Positions 8,594-18,551 are shown, counted from the stretch's first letter. The stretch is 64,000 nucleotides of DNA from Streptomyces chrestomyceticus JCM 4735 (GCF_003865135.1 NZ_BHZC01000001.1:1-64000); one strand, 5' to 3'. Numbers and translations: made by a program. Notes: a model not told the origin generated them from the letters alone.

Positions 8594-10480
8594 ATGGAAC
8601 GAGCCACGACACGCGACCCCTCCCCCGTTCTCGGGGAGTCGGAGGAGGCGCGGCGGGGCCGGCGTCTGGCGCTGCTGCAGACCGCGCTCCTGGAGCACGC
8701 GGCGGCGTACAACCTGCGCACGGTCATGACGTTCCACCAGAAGGTCGAGGAAGCCGCGGCGTTCGCGGAGAAGCTGCCCGAGACCGCCGCCGAGCTCTAC
8801 ATGAACGACGCCACGGACGAGGACCTGGCCGCCGCCGGCAAGCTGCCCGCGTCGTCGATCGACGCGGAGTTCTACGAGCTGGAGGCCGGCCGCCACGTAC
8901 CCCCAGACCGCGTGTGGTCGGCGTGGCTGTGCGGCGACCACCTCGTAGCCGAGCGGCGCGAGGTCCTGCGCCAGTTCGCCAACGGCATCGACGCGGCCGG
9001 GCGCCGGGTACACCGGGCGTTCCTCGCCAGCGTTCGCGTTCTCGGAGAGGGCGTGGACATCACCGGCGAGCGGGGAGTCGACTCGATCTGCTTCGCCGAC
9101 ACCCGCGGCTCACAGGTGGAGATCGTGCAGAACATCGGCCGGGCCCTCCGGCTCAACCGCGACGGCAGCACCAAGGTCGCCAGAATCATCGTGCCGGTCT
9201 TCCTGGAGCCGAACGAGGACCCCACCGACATGGTCGCCAGCGCCAGCTTCAAGCCGCTCGTGGCCGTGCTCCAGGGCCTGCGTTCGCATGACGAACGTCT
9301 GGTCGAGCAGCTCGCTTCCCGTGCGCTCACGAGCGGGAAGCGCAAGGTGCACGTCCGGCGTGAGGAAGAGGGGCGGATCGTCGGGGCCAGCGGCGAGAGC
9401 GACGGTGAGGACCAGGAGGAGGGCGACGACACCCAGGCCGCGACCGAAGCCGCTCTGCTGCACTTCTCCAGCCCGCGCGACGCGGCGACGATCGCGGCGT
9501 TCCTGCGCACCCGGGTGTACCGGCCGGAGTCGTTGGTGTGGCTGGAGGGCTACCAGGCCCTGATCCGCTGGCGGGCGGAGAACGAGATCACCGGCGTCCG
9601 CGCCGTGCCCTACGACGTCGAGGTCGAGGTAGGGGTCACGAAGTCGTTTCCGCTTGGCCGCTGGGTGCATCAGCAGCGGAAGGCCCTGCGGGCGGGTGAG
9701 CTGGAGGAGCGGCGCAAGACGCTCCTGGACGCGCCGGAGGCCGGGATGGTGTGGGAGCCGGGCGAGGAGGCGTGGGAGAACAAGCTCGCCGCGCTGCGGT
9801 CCTACCGGCGGGCCATGGGGCACCTCGCACCGCGTCAGGACGCGGTGTGGGGCGAGGGCACCGAGATGGTGCCCATCGGGCAGCACATGGCGAACCTGCG
9901 CCGGAAGGGCGGACTCGGGAAGGACGCGGAGCGGGCCGCCGTACGCGCGCAGCAGCTGGCCGCAGTCGACGAGGACTGGAACTGCCCGTGGCCGCTGGAC
10001 TGGCAGCGGCACTACCGCGTCCTGGCGGACCTGGTCGACGCCGACGGCGTTCTGCCGGCCATCGAACCGGGGGTGCAGTTCGAGGGCGATGACATCGGAC
10101 GCTGGCTTCAGCGGCAGAAGAACTCAGGCACCTGGGCGCAGCTTCTCCCCGAGCAGCAGCAGCGACTGTCGAAGCTGGGCGTGCAGCCGCTCGAGGTACC
10201 GCATCCGGCTCCAGGGGCAGCTCATACGACGAAGGGGCCGAGCAAGGCACAGCAAGCGTTCCAACGCGGCCTGGCAGCTCTCACGCAATACATCCAGCGG
10301 GAAGGCAGAACCGTCGTTGGAAGGGGGCATATTGAGGAGATGGCGGATGGTTCGGCGATCAGGCTGGGTGTGTTCCTGAGTAACCAGAAAGTCAGGCGTG
10401 ACCGCCTGGACGCCGCCCAGCTCGCGGCCCTCGCCGAGCTGGGCTACACCTGGGCTGCAGAACAGTCCGGGCGCAGCTGA
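8594..10480 (+). pseudogene. DEAD/DEAH helicase with HA domains, 3' half only
   Basis: The frame encodes the C-terminal half of a superfamily 2 helicase with HA repeats. Near the start it reads 'LRTVMTFHQKVEEAAAF', which lies in the second RecA-like domain. Motif V-like 'LGEGVDIT' and motif VI-like 'QNIGRALR' follow, then an acidic linker, then HA repeats ('FPLGRWVHQQRKAL', 'DEDWNCPWPLDWQRHY', 'IGRWLQRQKNSGTW'). The first RecA domain with Walker A and DEAD box is missing, so it cannot be a working helicase. The first few residues do not look like helicase, so the break lies about 8594-8625, immediately after tniQ. The simplest reading is that the Tn7-like element inserted into a helicase gene and this is the right-hand target remnant. 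The 5' half is not in the window. Confidence 0.75.
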
Positions 10481-10503
10481 CTGACTTCAGCGATGGGGCG
10501 TGC

Positions 10504-11304
10504 GTGCCCATACCGGATGGGCCGATAAGCCGTTTGGTTCTGTATGCAGGATGCTGGGTGGAACGGGGCGGGGGCACGGCGACCGGAAGTCGAGTCGGTG
10601 GATGTGCTGTTCCGGGCCGCGGGCGGGTCCCGGAGTGCTCGAGGTGGTCTTCGGCTGCCGCCGAGGTGCTCTTCGAGAACTGTTCGCCGCTGAAGCCGTT
10701 CCCGGGCCGCGCGGGCAAGCGGCTGGCACCAGGATGGTGGTGGTCGGCCACAACCGGACGGCTGGTGTACTACGGGTCCGCAGCGATGCGACTGCATGTG
10801 ATGATTCTCGACCGCGACCCGCGTGTCAGCGGTCTGGCCGCCCGGCCGCTTGAACTGCGGTGGCATGTGCCCAGTGGGGTGCGGGCGCATGCTCCTCAGC
10901 TGATGCTCCGGCTGGCCGACGGCCAGGGAGTGCTCGCCGACTGCACAGCAAGGGGAGAGCTGTCTCGGCGCCAGCGGTCTGTTGCTGCGGCTGTCGGAGA
11001 GATCTGTACGGCGGCGGGCTGGCGGTACTGGGTGCTCGGTCCTGTCGATCCGGTCTACCGGCGCAATGTGACCTGGCTGGCCGGATACCGGCACCCCCGG
11101 CACCACGGTGGTGGGTTGATGGCTGACGCGCTGCAGGAGGCGTTCGCCGGGCCGGCGCCGCTGTGGGAGGGCGTACGCAGGGTCGGGGATCCGCTGTTGG
11201 TGCTTCCTGCGCTGTTCCATGCCCTGTGGGCGGGACGGTTGGCGGCGGACCTGGGGGCAGCGATGCATGAGCGGATGCCGGTGTGGGCCCAGGCGGCAGA
11301 GTGA
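10504..11304 (+). pseudogene. TnsA-like subunit, module 2 (probable 5' frameshift)
   Basis: From 'GWWWSATTGRLVYYGS' onward the protein matches the intact TnsA at 813-1784, including 'HAPQLMLRLADGQGVLADC' and 'VTWLAGYRHPRHHGG'. Upstream, the residues homologous to the intact N-terminal conserved block ('VESVDVLFRAAGG...') are in another frame, and the frames join near 10640. One extra base in a run near 'cgaggtgg' would explain this. The open frame from 10504 may still express the nuclease core with an unrelated N-terminus. The gene ends with a GTGA overlap onto tnsB2. Confidence 0.6.
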
Positions 11305-12017
11305 GGTCGGGTGGGATGCCGGGCAGGCCGGTGGCGGGGCTGGGATGCCAGGTGCGGTTCGCGGAGCGTACCTGGACGGTGGCGGCCCTTGCTGACGGGC
11401 AGGTCGGGCTGGTCGCCGAGGATGGTGCGGTAGCGGCGGTTTTGCTGTCGCTGCTGTTCGCCGATGCGGGGTTCGAAGTCCTGGACGCTCCGGGGGTGTC
11501 CAGGGTGCCGCCGCTGGGCTTGCTGCAGTCGTTGCCCGAGGCGGTGCGCGAGCGGGCCATGTCGTGGGAGCGGCATGTGCGGGAGGTGGAGACGGGGCAG
11601 CCGGGCGAGCCCGGTGACGAGGGTACGCGGCGGGCGGAGTACGACCCGCAGACGCGGACGCTGGCGCAGCGGGAGGAGGCGAAGGCGGCGGAGCTGTCGG
11701 CGGCCGGCATGCCTACCAGCGCGGTGACGGTGCGGCGGATGCGGGCCCGCTACCGGCAGGACGGGGTGTGGGGGCTGGTGGACCACCGTGCCACCCGGCC
11801 GCGGACGGCGCTGGGGCGTGCGGACGAGCGGGTGGTGACCGCTCTGCGGGAGGTGCTGGAGACAGGGCGGGAGCGCTCCAGCGGGACGCTGGGGCGGTTG
11901 CGGGTGTACACCGAGCGGCTGCTGGCCGAGCAGTACGGGGAGGGGGTGGTGCGGCTGCCCTCGGGTGCGACGTTCAATCGGCTGGTGCACGCCCTGGCTG
12001 ACGGGCGTGGGCTGCTG

Positions 12018-12105
12018 GTGTCGGCGTACGTGCTTAGCTGGCTCTGGCTTGATTTTCGTAGGCGGAGATCATCCCGGGGCGGGGATCGGCCGGACCGCGT
12101 CGCGG
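12018..12105. repeat. Left 88-bp terminal inverted repeat of the ISL3 element
   Basis: Perfect reverse complement of 13704-13791. It starts GTGTCGGCGTACGTGCTTAG. Identity ends abruptly after base 12105. Confidence 0.9.
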
Positions 12106-12137
12106 GCAAGATCTGACTGTGCCCTGTTGAACTTCCT

Positions 12138-13740
12138 TTGCTGTTACCGCACTTGACGAAGGTTCTGGTGACTTCGGTCGATGTTTCCGGGGCCGCGGTA
12201 GTGGTCCGTGCCCGGACAAGGGCGCGTGCTCCCGCAGCCTGTACGGGGTGCAAGATGCCGAGTGCGTGGGTTCACAGCCGTTACGAGCGGCATCTCGCGG
12301 ACGCTGCCGTGGGTGGCCGCCCGGTCCGGATCGATCTGAGCGTGCGGCGTCTGTACTGCGAGAATCCGGCCTGCCCGAAGCGAACATTCGCCGAGCAGGT
12401 TCCGGGGCTGACAGTCCGCTACCAGCGGCGCACGCCGTTGCTCCAGCAGGTGGTCGAGGCGGTCGGCATCCTGTTGGCTGGCCGTGGCGGTGCGCGGATG
12501 CTGCAGATCGTCGGCGTTGGGCTCTCGCGGTGCATGGTGCTCTCCCAGCTGATGCGGGTACCGCTGCCGCCGCTGGTCACGCCCCGGGTGCTGGGGGTAG
12601 ACGATTTCGCGCTCTACGGCGATACCTACGGCACGCTCCTGGTCGACGCCACCAGCCGTCTCCCGCTCACTCTGTGGGAAGGTCGGGACGCCGACCAGCT
12701 CGGCCGCTGGCTGCGCGAGCATCCTGGCGTCGAGGTCGTCTGCCGCGACGGATCCCTCGCCTACCGGCAGGGCATCACCTCCGGTGCGCCTGACGCCTTG
12801 CAGGTCGGAGACCGCTTCCACCTCTGGCAGGGACTGTCCCGGCAGATCCAGAAGATTGCCTCCGCGCACCACGGCTGCCTGCCCGCCGCACTCCCGGAGC
12901 CGGAACCGGCGACCGCCGGGATGCCAACGGCACCCGCAGCCCCGGAGACTCCCGCCGACCGGCACGCACGGCGCCTGTTCGAAGCCGTACACGCCCTCGC
13001 CGACACAGACCGCTCCATCAGCAGCATGTCCCGCGAACTCGGCCTGGACCGCAAAACGGTGCGCAAGTATGCCCGCGCCCGCACCTGGCAGGAGGTCGTG
13101 CGCCGGCTTCCCCGCCGCACCACTGCCCTGGACCCCTACCTCAACTACCTGCAACAACGCTGGGACGAGGGCGAACACAGCGCGAAGGTCCTCCACGAGG
13201 AGCTCTTGGCCAAGGGCTATCCCGGCCACTACCAGCGCGTGAAGATGGCCGTCGCACCCCTACGACGCGGGCTGCCCCTGGACGAGCCTCGCGAACGGCC
13301 GCCCTCCCCACGCGAAGCCGCACGTTGGATCATCACCGCCCCCGACCACCGCACCCCACACAGCGCACAGTGCCTGCAACGGCTCCTCGACCACTGCCCC
13401 GAACTCCGGCGCGCTCACCATCTGGTCCGCCTGTTCGCCGCCATGCTCGACACCTGCGACGCCGCCCCACTGCCCCAGTGGCTCGACGAGCTCACCACCA
13501 GCGGTCTGCCCGCCCCTGGCGGGCATGGCGAAAGCTCTCCGCGAAGACCAGCACGCCGTCGTCCAGGGCATCACAACCCGCTACAACTCCGGCGTCAACG
13601 AAGGCCGTATCACCGACGTCAAGCTCCAGAAACGCCTCATGGCCGGACGCGCCGGCGTCCCCCTTCTCCGCCACCGCGTCGTACTGATCGCCCACCTCCG
13701 CCGCCGCGACGCGGTCCGGCCGATCCCCGCCCCGGGATGA
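12138..13740 (+). pseudogene. ISL3-family transposase, frameshifted near its C-terminus
   Basis: A TTG start at 12138 gives the usual ISL3 layout: an N-terminal zinc-finger-like part ('CTGCKMPSAWVHSRYERH' and 'CENPACPKRTF'), then a DDE core with 'GVDDFALYGDTYG', then a helix-turn-helix-like block ('SRELGLDRKTVRKYARA'). Near 13520 the family pattern leaves this frame. The expected C-terminal sequence ('MAKALREDQHAVVQGI', 'YNSGVNEGRITDVKLQKR') continues in the next frame to TGA 13738-13740. A one-base slip thus separates the last ~70 residues, including the conserved glutamate region. The original-frame read-through is Arg/Pro-rich noise. Either the enzyme is dead, or a frameshift product is made; ISL3 elements are not known for the latter. 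Confidence 0.7.
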
Positions 13741-13791
13741 TCTCCGCCTACGAAAATCAAGCCAGAGCCAGCTAAGCACGTACGCCGACAC
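13704..13791. repeat. Right 88-bp terminal inverted repeat of the ISL3 element
   Basis: Perfect reverse complement of 12018-12105. It overlaps the last codons of the transposase, so coding sequence is also present, inverted, at the left end. This suggests that the left end was copied from the right. Confidence 0.9.
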
Positions 13792-14502
13792 TGGGCAGTG
13801 CGCGGCAGCGTCAATGGCGCTCAGCGAGGCCGGCTCCTCCGTTCGTGCCGGCGACGGTGTTGGCGCCGGGTGAGCTGGTGATGATGGACAGCACCGTGCT
13901 GGACGCCTTCGTGGTCCTCGACGACGGAGTGGTGGAACGGCCCGAGCTGACCATCGCGCTCGATGTCGCCACCCGGACCATCTGCGCCGCCGTGTTGCGT
14001 GCGAAAGGGACCCGCAGCGTCGACGCGGCGCTGCTGCTGGCGCAGATGATGGTCCCGGCGCCGATGCGGCCCGGTTGGGCCGAGGCGCTGGCGATGGAAC
14101 ACTCGGTGGTACCCTACGAGCGGCTGCTGAGCGTTGATGCCCGGCTCGAAGGCGCCGCGGCGCGGCCGGTGATCACCCCGCAGACCATCGTGGTCGATCA
14201 GGGCAAGGTGTTCGTGTCGTCCTCGTTCATCGCCGCCTGCGAGTCGCTGGGCATCTCTGTGCAGCCCGCGCCGCCGGGCAACGGCCCGGCCAAGGGGCAC
14301 GTGGAGCGCACCTTCTCCTCGATCAACACCCTGTTCGTGCAGCATGTGGCCGGCTACACGAGCTCGCACACCGGCGAGCGCGGCCAGGACACCGAAGGGG
14401 AGGCAGTGTGGACGCTGGCCCAGCTGGACGACCTGCTGCAGGAGTGGATTATCTGCGGGTGGCAGGAGCGCGAGCACGACGGGTTGCGGCACCCGATGAT
14501 GC

Positions 14503-14767
14503 CCCGCTGTGGCTGGCCGGCTACCGCCATCCCCGCAACGCCGGCCGCCCGGGCCTGACGCCCACTGTTCTGGAGGCGTTCGCGCGGCCGCGGCCGCTGC
14601 TCGCGGGAGCCGAAGGTGTCGGTGACCCGATCGAGGTCCTTCCCGTCGTCTTCCACGCCCTGTGGCACGGACAGCTCACGACGGGCCTGGAGGCGCCGCT
14701 GCACGAGTGCGTTCTCGTCGGCCCCAGGCACTGGAACGGTCTGGGTGAGACGGGAGGTGCCGGGTGA
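14503..14767 (+). pseudogene. TnsA-like subunit, module 3, C-terminal fragment
   Basis: It begins inside the conserved 'LWLAGYRHPR' motif at the deletion junction with tnsB2. It then reads through 'VLEAFARPRPLL' and 'VLPVVFHALWHGQL', matching the last ~85 residues of both other TnsA copies. It ends with a GTGA overlap onto tnsB3, the same coupling as in the other modules. The nuclease core is absent. Confidence 0.8.
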
Positions 14768-15474
14768 GCGCGCGGCGCGATGCGCGGCCGGCCGTGGCGG
14801 TCGGGGCGCATGTCCGTTTCCGCGATGTGAAGTGGCAGGTGATCGCTTTGTCCGGGCAGATGGTTCACCTCGTCGGCCCGGACGGCGGCGGTGAGGCGGT
14901 GCTTGCCGGGTACCTGTTCGCCGATCCCGGCTTCAGTGTCATCGGGGCCGACGTGCCGCAGGCGGCCCCGCAGTGGGGGCTGTTCGAGACCGCGCCCGCC
15001 GCGGCGCGGGAGAAGGCCCTGGCCTGGCAGCTGCACGTGAGGGAGGTCGAATGCGGCCTTGCCGACGGGCCCGGCAGCGGTGGAGTGGTGCGCGAGCAGT
15101 ACGATCCCGCACGGCACACGCTGGCCGAGCGGGAGCAGGCCAAGGCTGAGGAGCTGACCGCGCTGGGGTTCGGGCGGGTATCGCGTACCACGGTGCAGCG
15201 CATGCGCCTGGCCTACCGCAAGCAGGGACTGTGGGGGCTGCTCGACCACCGCACCACCCGCGCCTCCAGCCCTACCGGGCGCTCCGACGGACGGGTCGTC
15301 GCCGTCCGCGAGGCGCTGCGCCGCCGGCGCGGACGTTCCAGGGGCACCATCAACGGCCTGTTCCCGCTGATCAACCAGATCCTTCAGGGCCGGCACGGCA
15401 TCGAGGGGCGGGCTTTCACCCCCACCACCGCGCTGCGGCCGGGCGAGCAGGTCCAGATCGACACCACCCGCCTA

Positions 15475-16597
15475 GTGACCTGAGTCGGAGATTCGTCGTT
15501 GGTTGGGTATGAGTCGTCCGGGTCCGAAGATTGCGCCGTTGTCGGTCACTGATGCCCAGCGGGCTGTGCTGGAAGGCTGGGTGCGTCGGCGTACGACGGC
15601 TCAGGCGCTGGCTCAGCGGTCGCGGATCGTGCTGGAGTGTGCCGAGGGGCGCTCGATCCTGGAAGTGTCGCGCCGGCTGCGGATCGCCCCGGACACGGTC
15701 CGCACCTGGCGGCGCCGTTTTCTGGAGCGCGGGCTGGACGGCTTGTGCGACGAGCCGCGGCCGGGTGTCCCGCGCAAAATCACCGACGCGGATGTCGAGC
15801 GGGTGATCGTCAAGACGCTGGAGGAGAGGCCGAAGAACGCCACCCACTGGTCGACGAGGTCGATGGCGGCGGCCACGGGCATGTCGCAGTCGGCCGTTTC
15901 GCGGATCTGGCGGGCGTTCGCCCTGGCCCCGCACCGCACGCAGACGTTCAAGCTGTCCACCGATCCGTTGTTCATCGACAAGGTCCGCGATGTAGTGGGG
16001 CTCTACCTCGATCCGCCGGAGAAGGCCCTGGTGCTGTGTGTGGACGAGAAGTCGCAGATCCAGGCGCTGGACCGGTCCCAGCCGGTCCTGCCGATGATGC
16101 CCGGGGTGCCCGAGCGGCGCAGTCACGACTATGTCCGGGCCGGCACCACGACGTTGTTCGCCGCCCTGGAGGTGGCGAGCGGGAAGGTCTTCGGCTCGCT
16201 GCACCGCCGGCACCGGGCCGTGGAGTTCAAGAAGTTCCTGGCCAGGCTGGACAAGGAGGTCCCGGCCGGCCTCGGCGTGCATCTGATCCTCGACAACTAC
16301 GCGACGCACAAGACGCCCGCGGTCAAGACGTGGCTGCTGGCGCACCCGCGCTTCCACCTGCACTTCACCCCCACCAGCGCGTCCTGGCTCAACCTGGTCG
16401 AGCGCTGGTTCGCCGAACTGACACAGAAGAAGCTCAAGCGCGGCGTCCACCGCTCCGTCCAGGCCCTCGAACGCGACATCCGGGCCTGGCTGGCCGACTG
16501 GAACGAGCACCCACGCCCCTTCCTCTGGACCAAATCCGCCGACGAGATCCTCGACAAAGTCGCCGCCTACTGCCACCGGATCTCTGACTCAGGTCAC
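15475..16597 (+). mobile_element. IS630-family insertion sequence in tnsB3
   Basis: About 1.12 kb, flanked by TA on both sides (15473-15474 and 16598-16599), the expected IS630 target duplication. The ends are inverted repeats: the left begins GTGACCTGAGTCGGAGAT and the right ends ATCTCTGACTCAGGTCAC, with a single mismatch over 18 bases. Removing the element and one TA restores the tnsB reading frame exactly, which fixes the boundaries. Confidence 0.93.
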
Positions 16598-16600
16598 TAG
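15509..16600 (+). CDS. IS630-family transposase
   Basis: A 363-residue protein with an intact frame. An N-terminal double helix-turn-helix ('RSILEVSRRLRIAPDTVRTW') is followed by the DDE core: Asp in 'VLCVDEKSQ', Asp in 'LILDNYATH' and Glu in 'WLNLVERWF'. The length is normal for the family. ATG 15509 was chosen; a TTG two codons upstream is possible. The stop TAG at 16598-16600 is made from the duplicated TA plus the first flanking base, so the terminator codon depends on the insertion site. The protein looks functional. Confidence 0.92.
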   Translation: MSRPGPKIAPLSVTDAQRAVLEGWVRRRTTAQALAQRSRIVLECAEGRSILEVSRRLRIAPDTVRTWRRRFLERGLDGLCDEPRPGVPRKITDADVERVIVKTLEERPKNATHWSTRSMAAATGMSQSAVSRIWRAFALAPHRTQTFKLSTDPLFIDKVRDVVGLYLDPPEKALVLCVDEKSQIQALDRSQPVLPMMPGVPERRSHDYVRAGTTTLFAALEVASGKVFGSLHRRHRAVEFKKFLARLDKEVPAGLGVHLILDNYATHKTPAVKTWLLAHPRFHLHFTPTSASWLNLVERWFAELTQKKLKRGVHRSVQALERDIRAWLADWNEHPRPFLWTKSADEILDKVAAYCHRISDSGH

Positions 16601-17771
16601 ATGTTCTGGTCCTCTTCGACGACGGGCGTCTGGCCCGGCCCGAGCTGACTATCGCCGTCGACGTCGCCACCCGCTCCATCCTGGCCGCCGTGCTGTGCCC
16701 GAGCGCGACCAAGGCCGTGGACGCGGCCCTGCTGCTGGCGGAGATGGCCGTCCCGCACCCGGCCAGGCCGACCTAGCCAGGCATCCTGCGCATGGACCAC
16801 GCCCGCGCGCTCCCCCATCAGCGGCTGGCCACGCTGGATGCGCCTGGCCGGTGCGGCGGCCCGGCCGGTCGTGTTGCCCGAGACGATCGTCGTCGACCGG
16901 GGCAAGGTCTTCGTCTCCGCCGCGTTCACCGCCGCCTGCGAGACCCTCGGCATCAGCGTCCAGCCCGCCCCGCCCCGCGCCCACCGCCAAAGGCATCGTC
17001 GAGCGGACCTTCGGCACCATCAACGCCCTGTTCTGCCAGCACCTGCCCGGCTACACCGGCTCCGACGTCACCCGTCGCGGCCCCGACACCGAGCAAGACA
17101 CCTGCTACAGCGTCGCCCAACTGCAGGACCTCCTCGATGAGTGGCTGGTGCACTACCACCACCGGCCCCACGAAGGGCTGCGCCACCCGATGATGCCCAG
17201 GAAGGCCCTTACCCCGAATGAGATGTGGGCCGCGCTCGTCGCCGGACACGTCCCCGTCCCATTGACCGGGCGCGACTACCTCGACCTGTTGCCCGTGCGC
17301 TGGCAGGCCATCACCCCCGCCGGCATCACCATCCACCACCGCACCTACAACACGGATCTCCTCGCCCCGCACCGCGGCCAGGCCTCCCCCGTCCCCGGCC
17401 GGGGCGGGAAATGGGAGATCCACTACAACCCCCACGACGTGCGCCACGTCCACCGGCCCTTCGATGAACGCACCTGGCAGCGCATCCGCACCCAGGCCGC
17501 TGACGGCAACCACGGTGACGCCGAGCAGTACGAAGCCAGCCTCGCCGACGCCCTCGACCTCCACCATCACACACCCGGCACCCTCCCCCGCCATGCCCCC
17601 TACCTCCACCAGCGCACCGCCGGCCGCATCGGATCCCTCACCCGCCTCATCCGCCAAGCCGCCATCACCGCCATCCACGACGGCACCGAACGCATCACCA
17701 AACGATCACTCGACGCTATCCGCCTCGACCACCTCGCCGAAACCCACCACCGCCCCCGCCGAGGCCGATAA

Positions 17772-18133
17772 GACCACCCCGCCGAACAGGCAGAACAGCC
17801 CTGACCAGCACAAACACCAGCCGGGCCTTTACACGCTAGAACTACCTGCAACAGACCCAGCCCCGCTCAGCACAAACCGCACAACCCCAGCCCACACACC
17901 CGGCCACCCCCCCGTCGAACCGCCAACTCCGCCTCTCAACCAATCAGCAAAACACCAGATCAGCCAGCTTCCGGTACATCAACAAGCCCCCTCCAAGCGT
18001 TAGTCGCCGGACGCTCGGGACGGAGAACTGCATCAGCTCAAGGACAGGATCGTAATAACGCGAGTAGTTGCACATATGGAAACTAGCTGCCACTATTGAA
18101 TCACTGGTAAACAGTGAACAAGGGGTGATTCTG
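17772..18133. other. Gap after module 3
   Basis: The first ~230 bp can be read as a Pro/Thr/Gln-rich stretch, similar in composition to the extreme C-terminus of the intact TniQ, so it may be the tail of a lost tniQ3. No clear gene and no recognisable transposon end was seen. The last part is less GC-rich and probably holds the promoter for the gene starting at 18134. Confidence 0.3.
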
Positions 18134-18547
18134 TTGGAACGCGACATGAACCCGGCAGAGCAGCTGCAAGTCATCATGGATGCCCCGACGCTCACCCGAC
18201 CCGCCAGCATGCGCGAACGGATCCTCGGCGTAGCGTCAGTAGCCGCGCTCTACACGGGCCTTGCTATTGCCCTCGCTCATGGCGTGCCCACCCTGCTCGG
18301 TGTCTTGATCCTGGTGGCGTCGCTTTTTTTGCTGTTGCGATGGAACTGGTTTCATGGTCGCATCACCTGTCGCAGGCCCCACACTAAAGTGGAGAATGCT
18401 GCACGGTTCTTGACGGCACCGATGTTGGGTGTCTCGGCAGCAGGGCTCTTTGGTGACGGTCCGGAACCGCTTGGCTTTTCACTGGCGGCAGCGGCTCTGC
18501 CGGCCGCGTCGTTGATGGTCTACCTTGCCCTGCGGTGGAGGCGCTAG
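18134..18547 (+). CDS. Small membrane protein, unknown
   Basis: TTG 18134 lies 8 bases after an AGGGG box; ATG 18146 is an alternative. The product is about 137 residues: a short hydrophilic N-terminus, two hydrophobic helices around residues 35-75 ('GVPTLLGVLILVASLFLLL'), a basic loop, and two more hydrophobic segments ending in Arg-rich 'LALRWRR'. I do not recognise a family. The gene is followed after only 4 bases by a winged-helix regulator, so the two are probably co-transcribed, and the pair may form a membrane-linked regulatory unit. Confidence 0.6.
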   Translation: MERDMNPAEQLQVIMDAPTLTRPASMRERILGVASVAALYTGLAIALAHGVPTLLGVLILVASLFLLLRWNWFHGRITCRRPHTKVENAARFLTAPMLGVSAAGLFGDGPEPLGFSLAAAALPAASLMVYLALRWRR

Positions 18548-18551
18548 CAAG

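Larger units (their letters stand above)
12018..13791 (+). mobile_element. ISL3-family insertion sequence with 88-bp perfect inverted repeats
   Basis: A 1,774-bp insertion inside tnsB2. Bases 12018-12105 are the exact reverse complement of 13704-13791. Deleting the element with a 2-bp TG overlap restores the tnsB2 frame ('GRGLLGSA'), so the boundaries are well fixed by homology to tnsB1. ISL3 elements normally have inverted repeats of a few tens of bases and make an 8-bp target duplication; here the repeats are far longer and no 8-bp duplication is seen. Confidence 0.8.
11301..14508 (+). pseudogene. TnsB-type transposase, module 2, split by an ISL3 element
   Basis: The 5' part (11301-12017) matches tnsB1 from the start through the DNA-binding region, then is interrupted after 'GRGLL' by the ISL3 insertion at 12018-13791. 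The 3' part resumes in the same frame at 13792 and carries the DDE core: 'MMDST', 'IVVDQG' and 'GHVERTF'. Near 14505, after 'GLRHPMMP', homology to TnsB stops and the sequence jumps to a tnsA C-terminal segment in another frame. The Mu-type C-terminal region, tnsC2, tniQ2 and the front of tnsA3 are therefore gone. The catalytic residues survive in fragments only; no active protein is expected. Confidence 0.8.
14764..17771 (+). pseudogene. TnsB module 3 fused by deletion to TnsC, split by IS630
   Basis: GTG 14764 starts a TnsB N-terminus ('GAHVRFRDVKWQVIAL', 'TTVQRMRLAYRKQGLWGLLDH') that is already shortened before the DDE core. At the TA in 'DTTRL' an IS630 element is inserted; beyond it the frame resumes 'DVLVLFDDGRLARPELTIAV'. 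Further damage follows: an in-frame TAG near 16774, a frameshift near 16840, and another near 16980, before 'KGIVERTFGTINALFCQHLPG'. After 'HYNPHDVRHV' part of the TnsB C-terminus is missing. Near 17560 the sequence passes directly into the TnsC C-terminus ('PYLHQRTAGRIGSLTRLI') and ends at TAA 17769-17771. Most of tnsC3 is therefore deleted. Confidence 0.85.

Noticed and set aside
7695..8729. Second frame overlapping the tniQ 3' end into the helicase
   Set aside because: Its product is His/Pro/Arg-rich out-of-phase translation of the HA repeats.
1..18000. Possible CRISPR-associated transposon (CAST)
   Set aside because: TnsA/B/C/TniQ are present, but no Cas gene and no repeat-spacer array was seen anywhere in the window.
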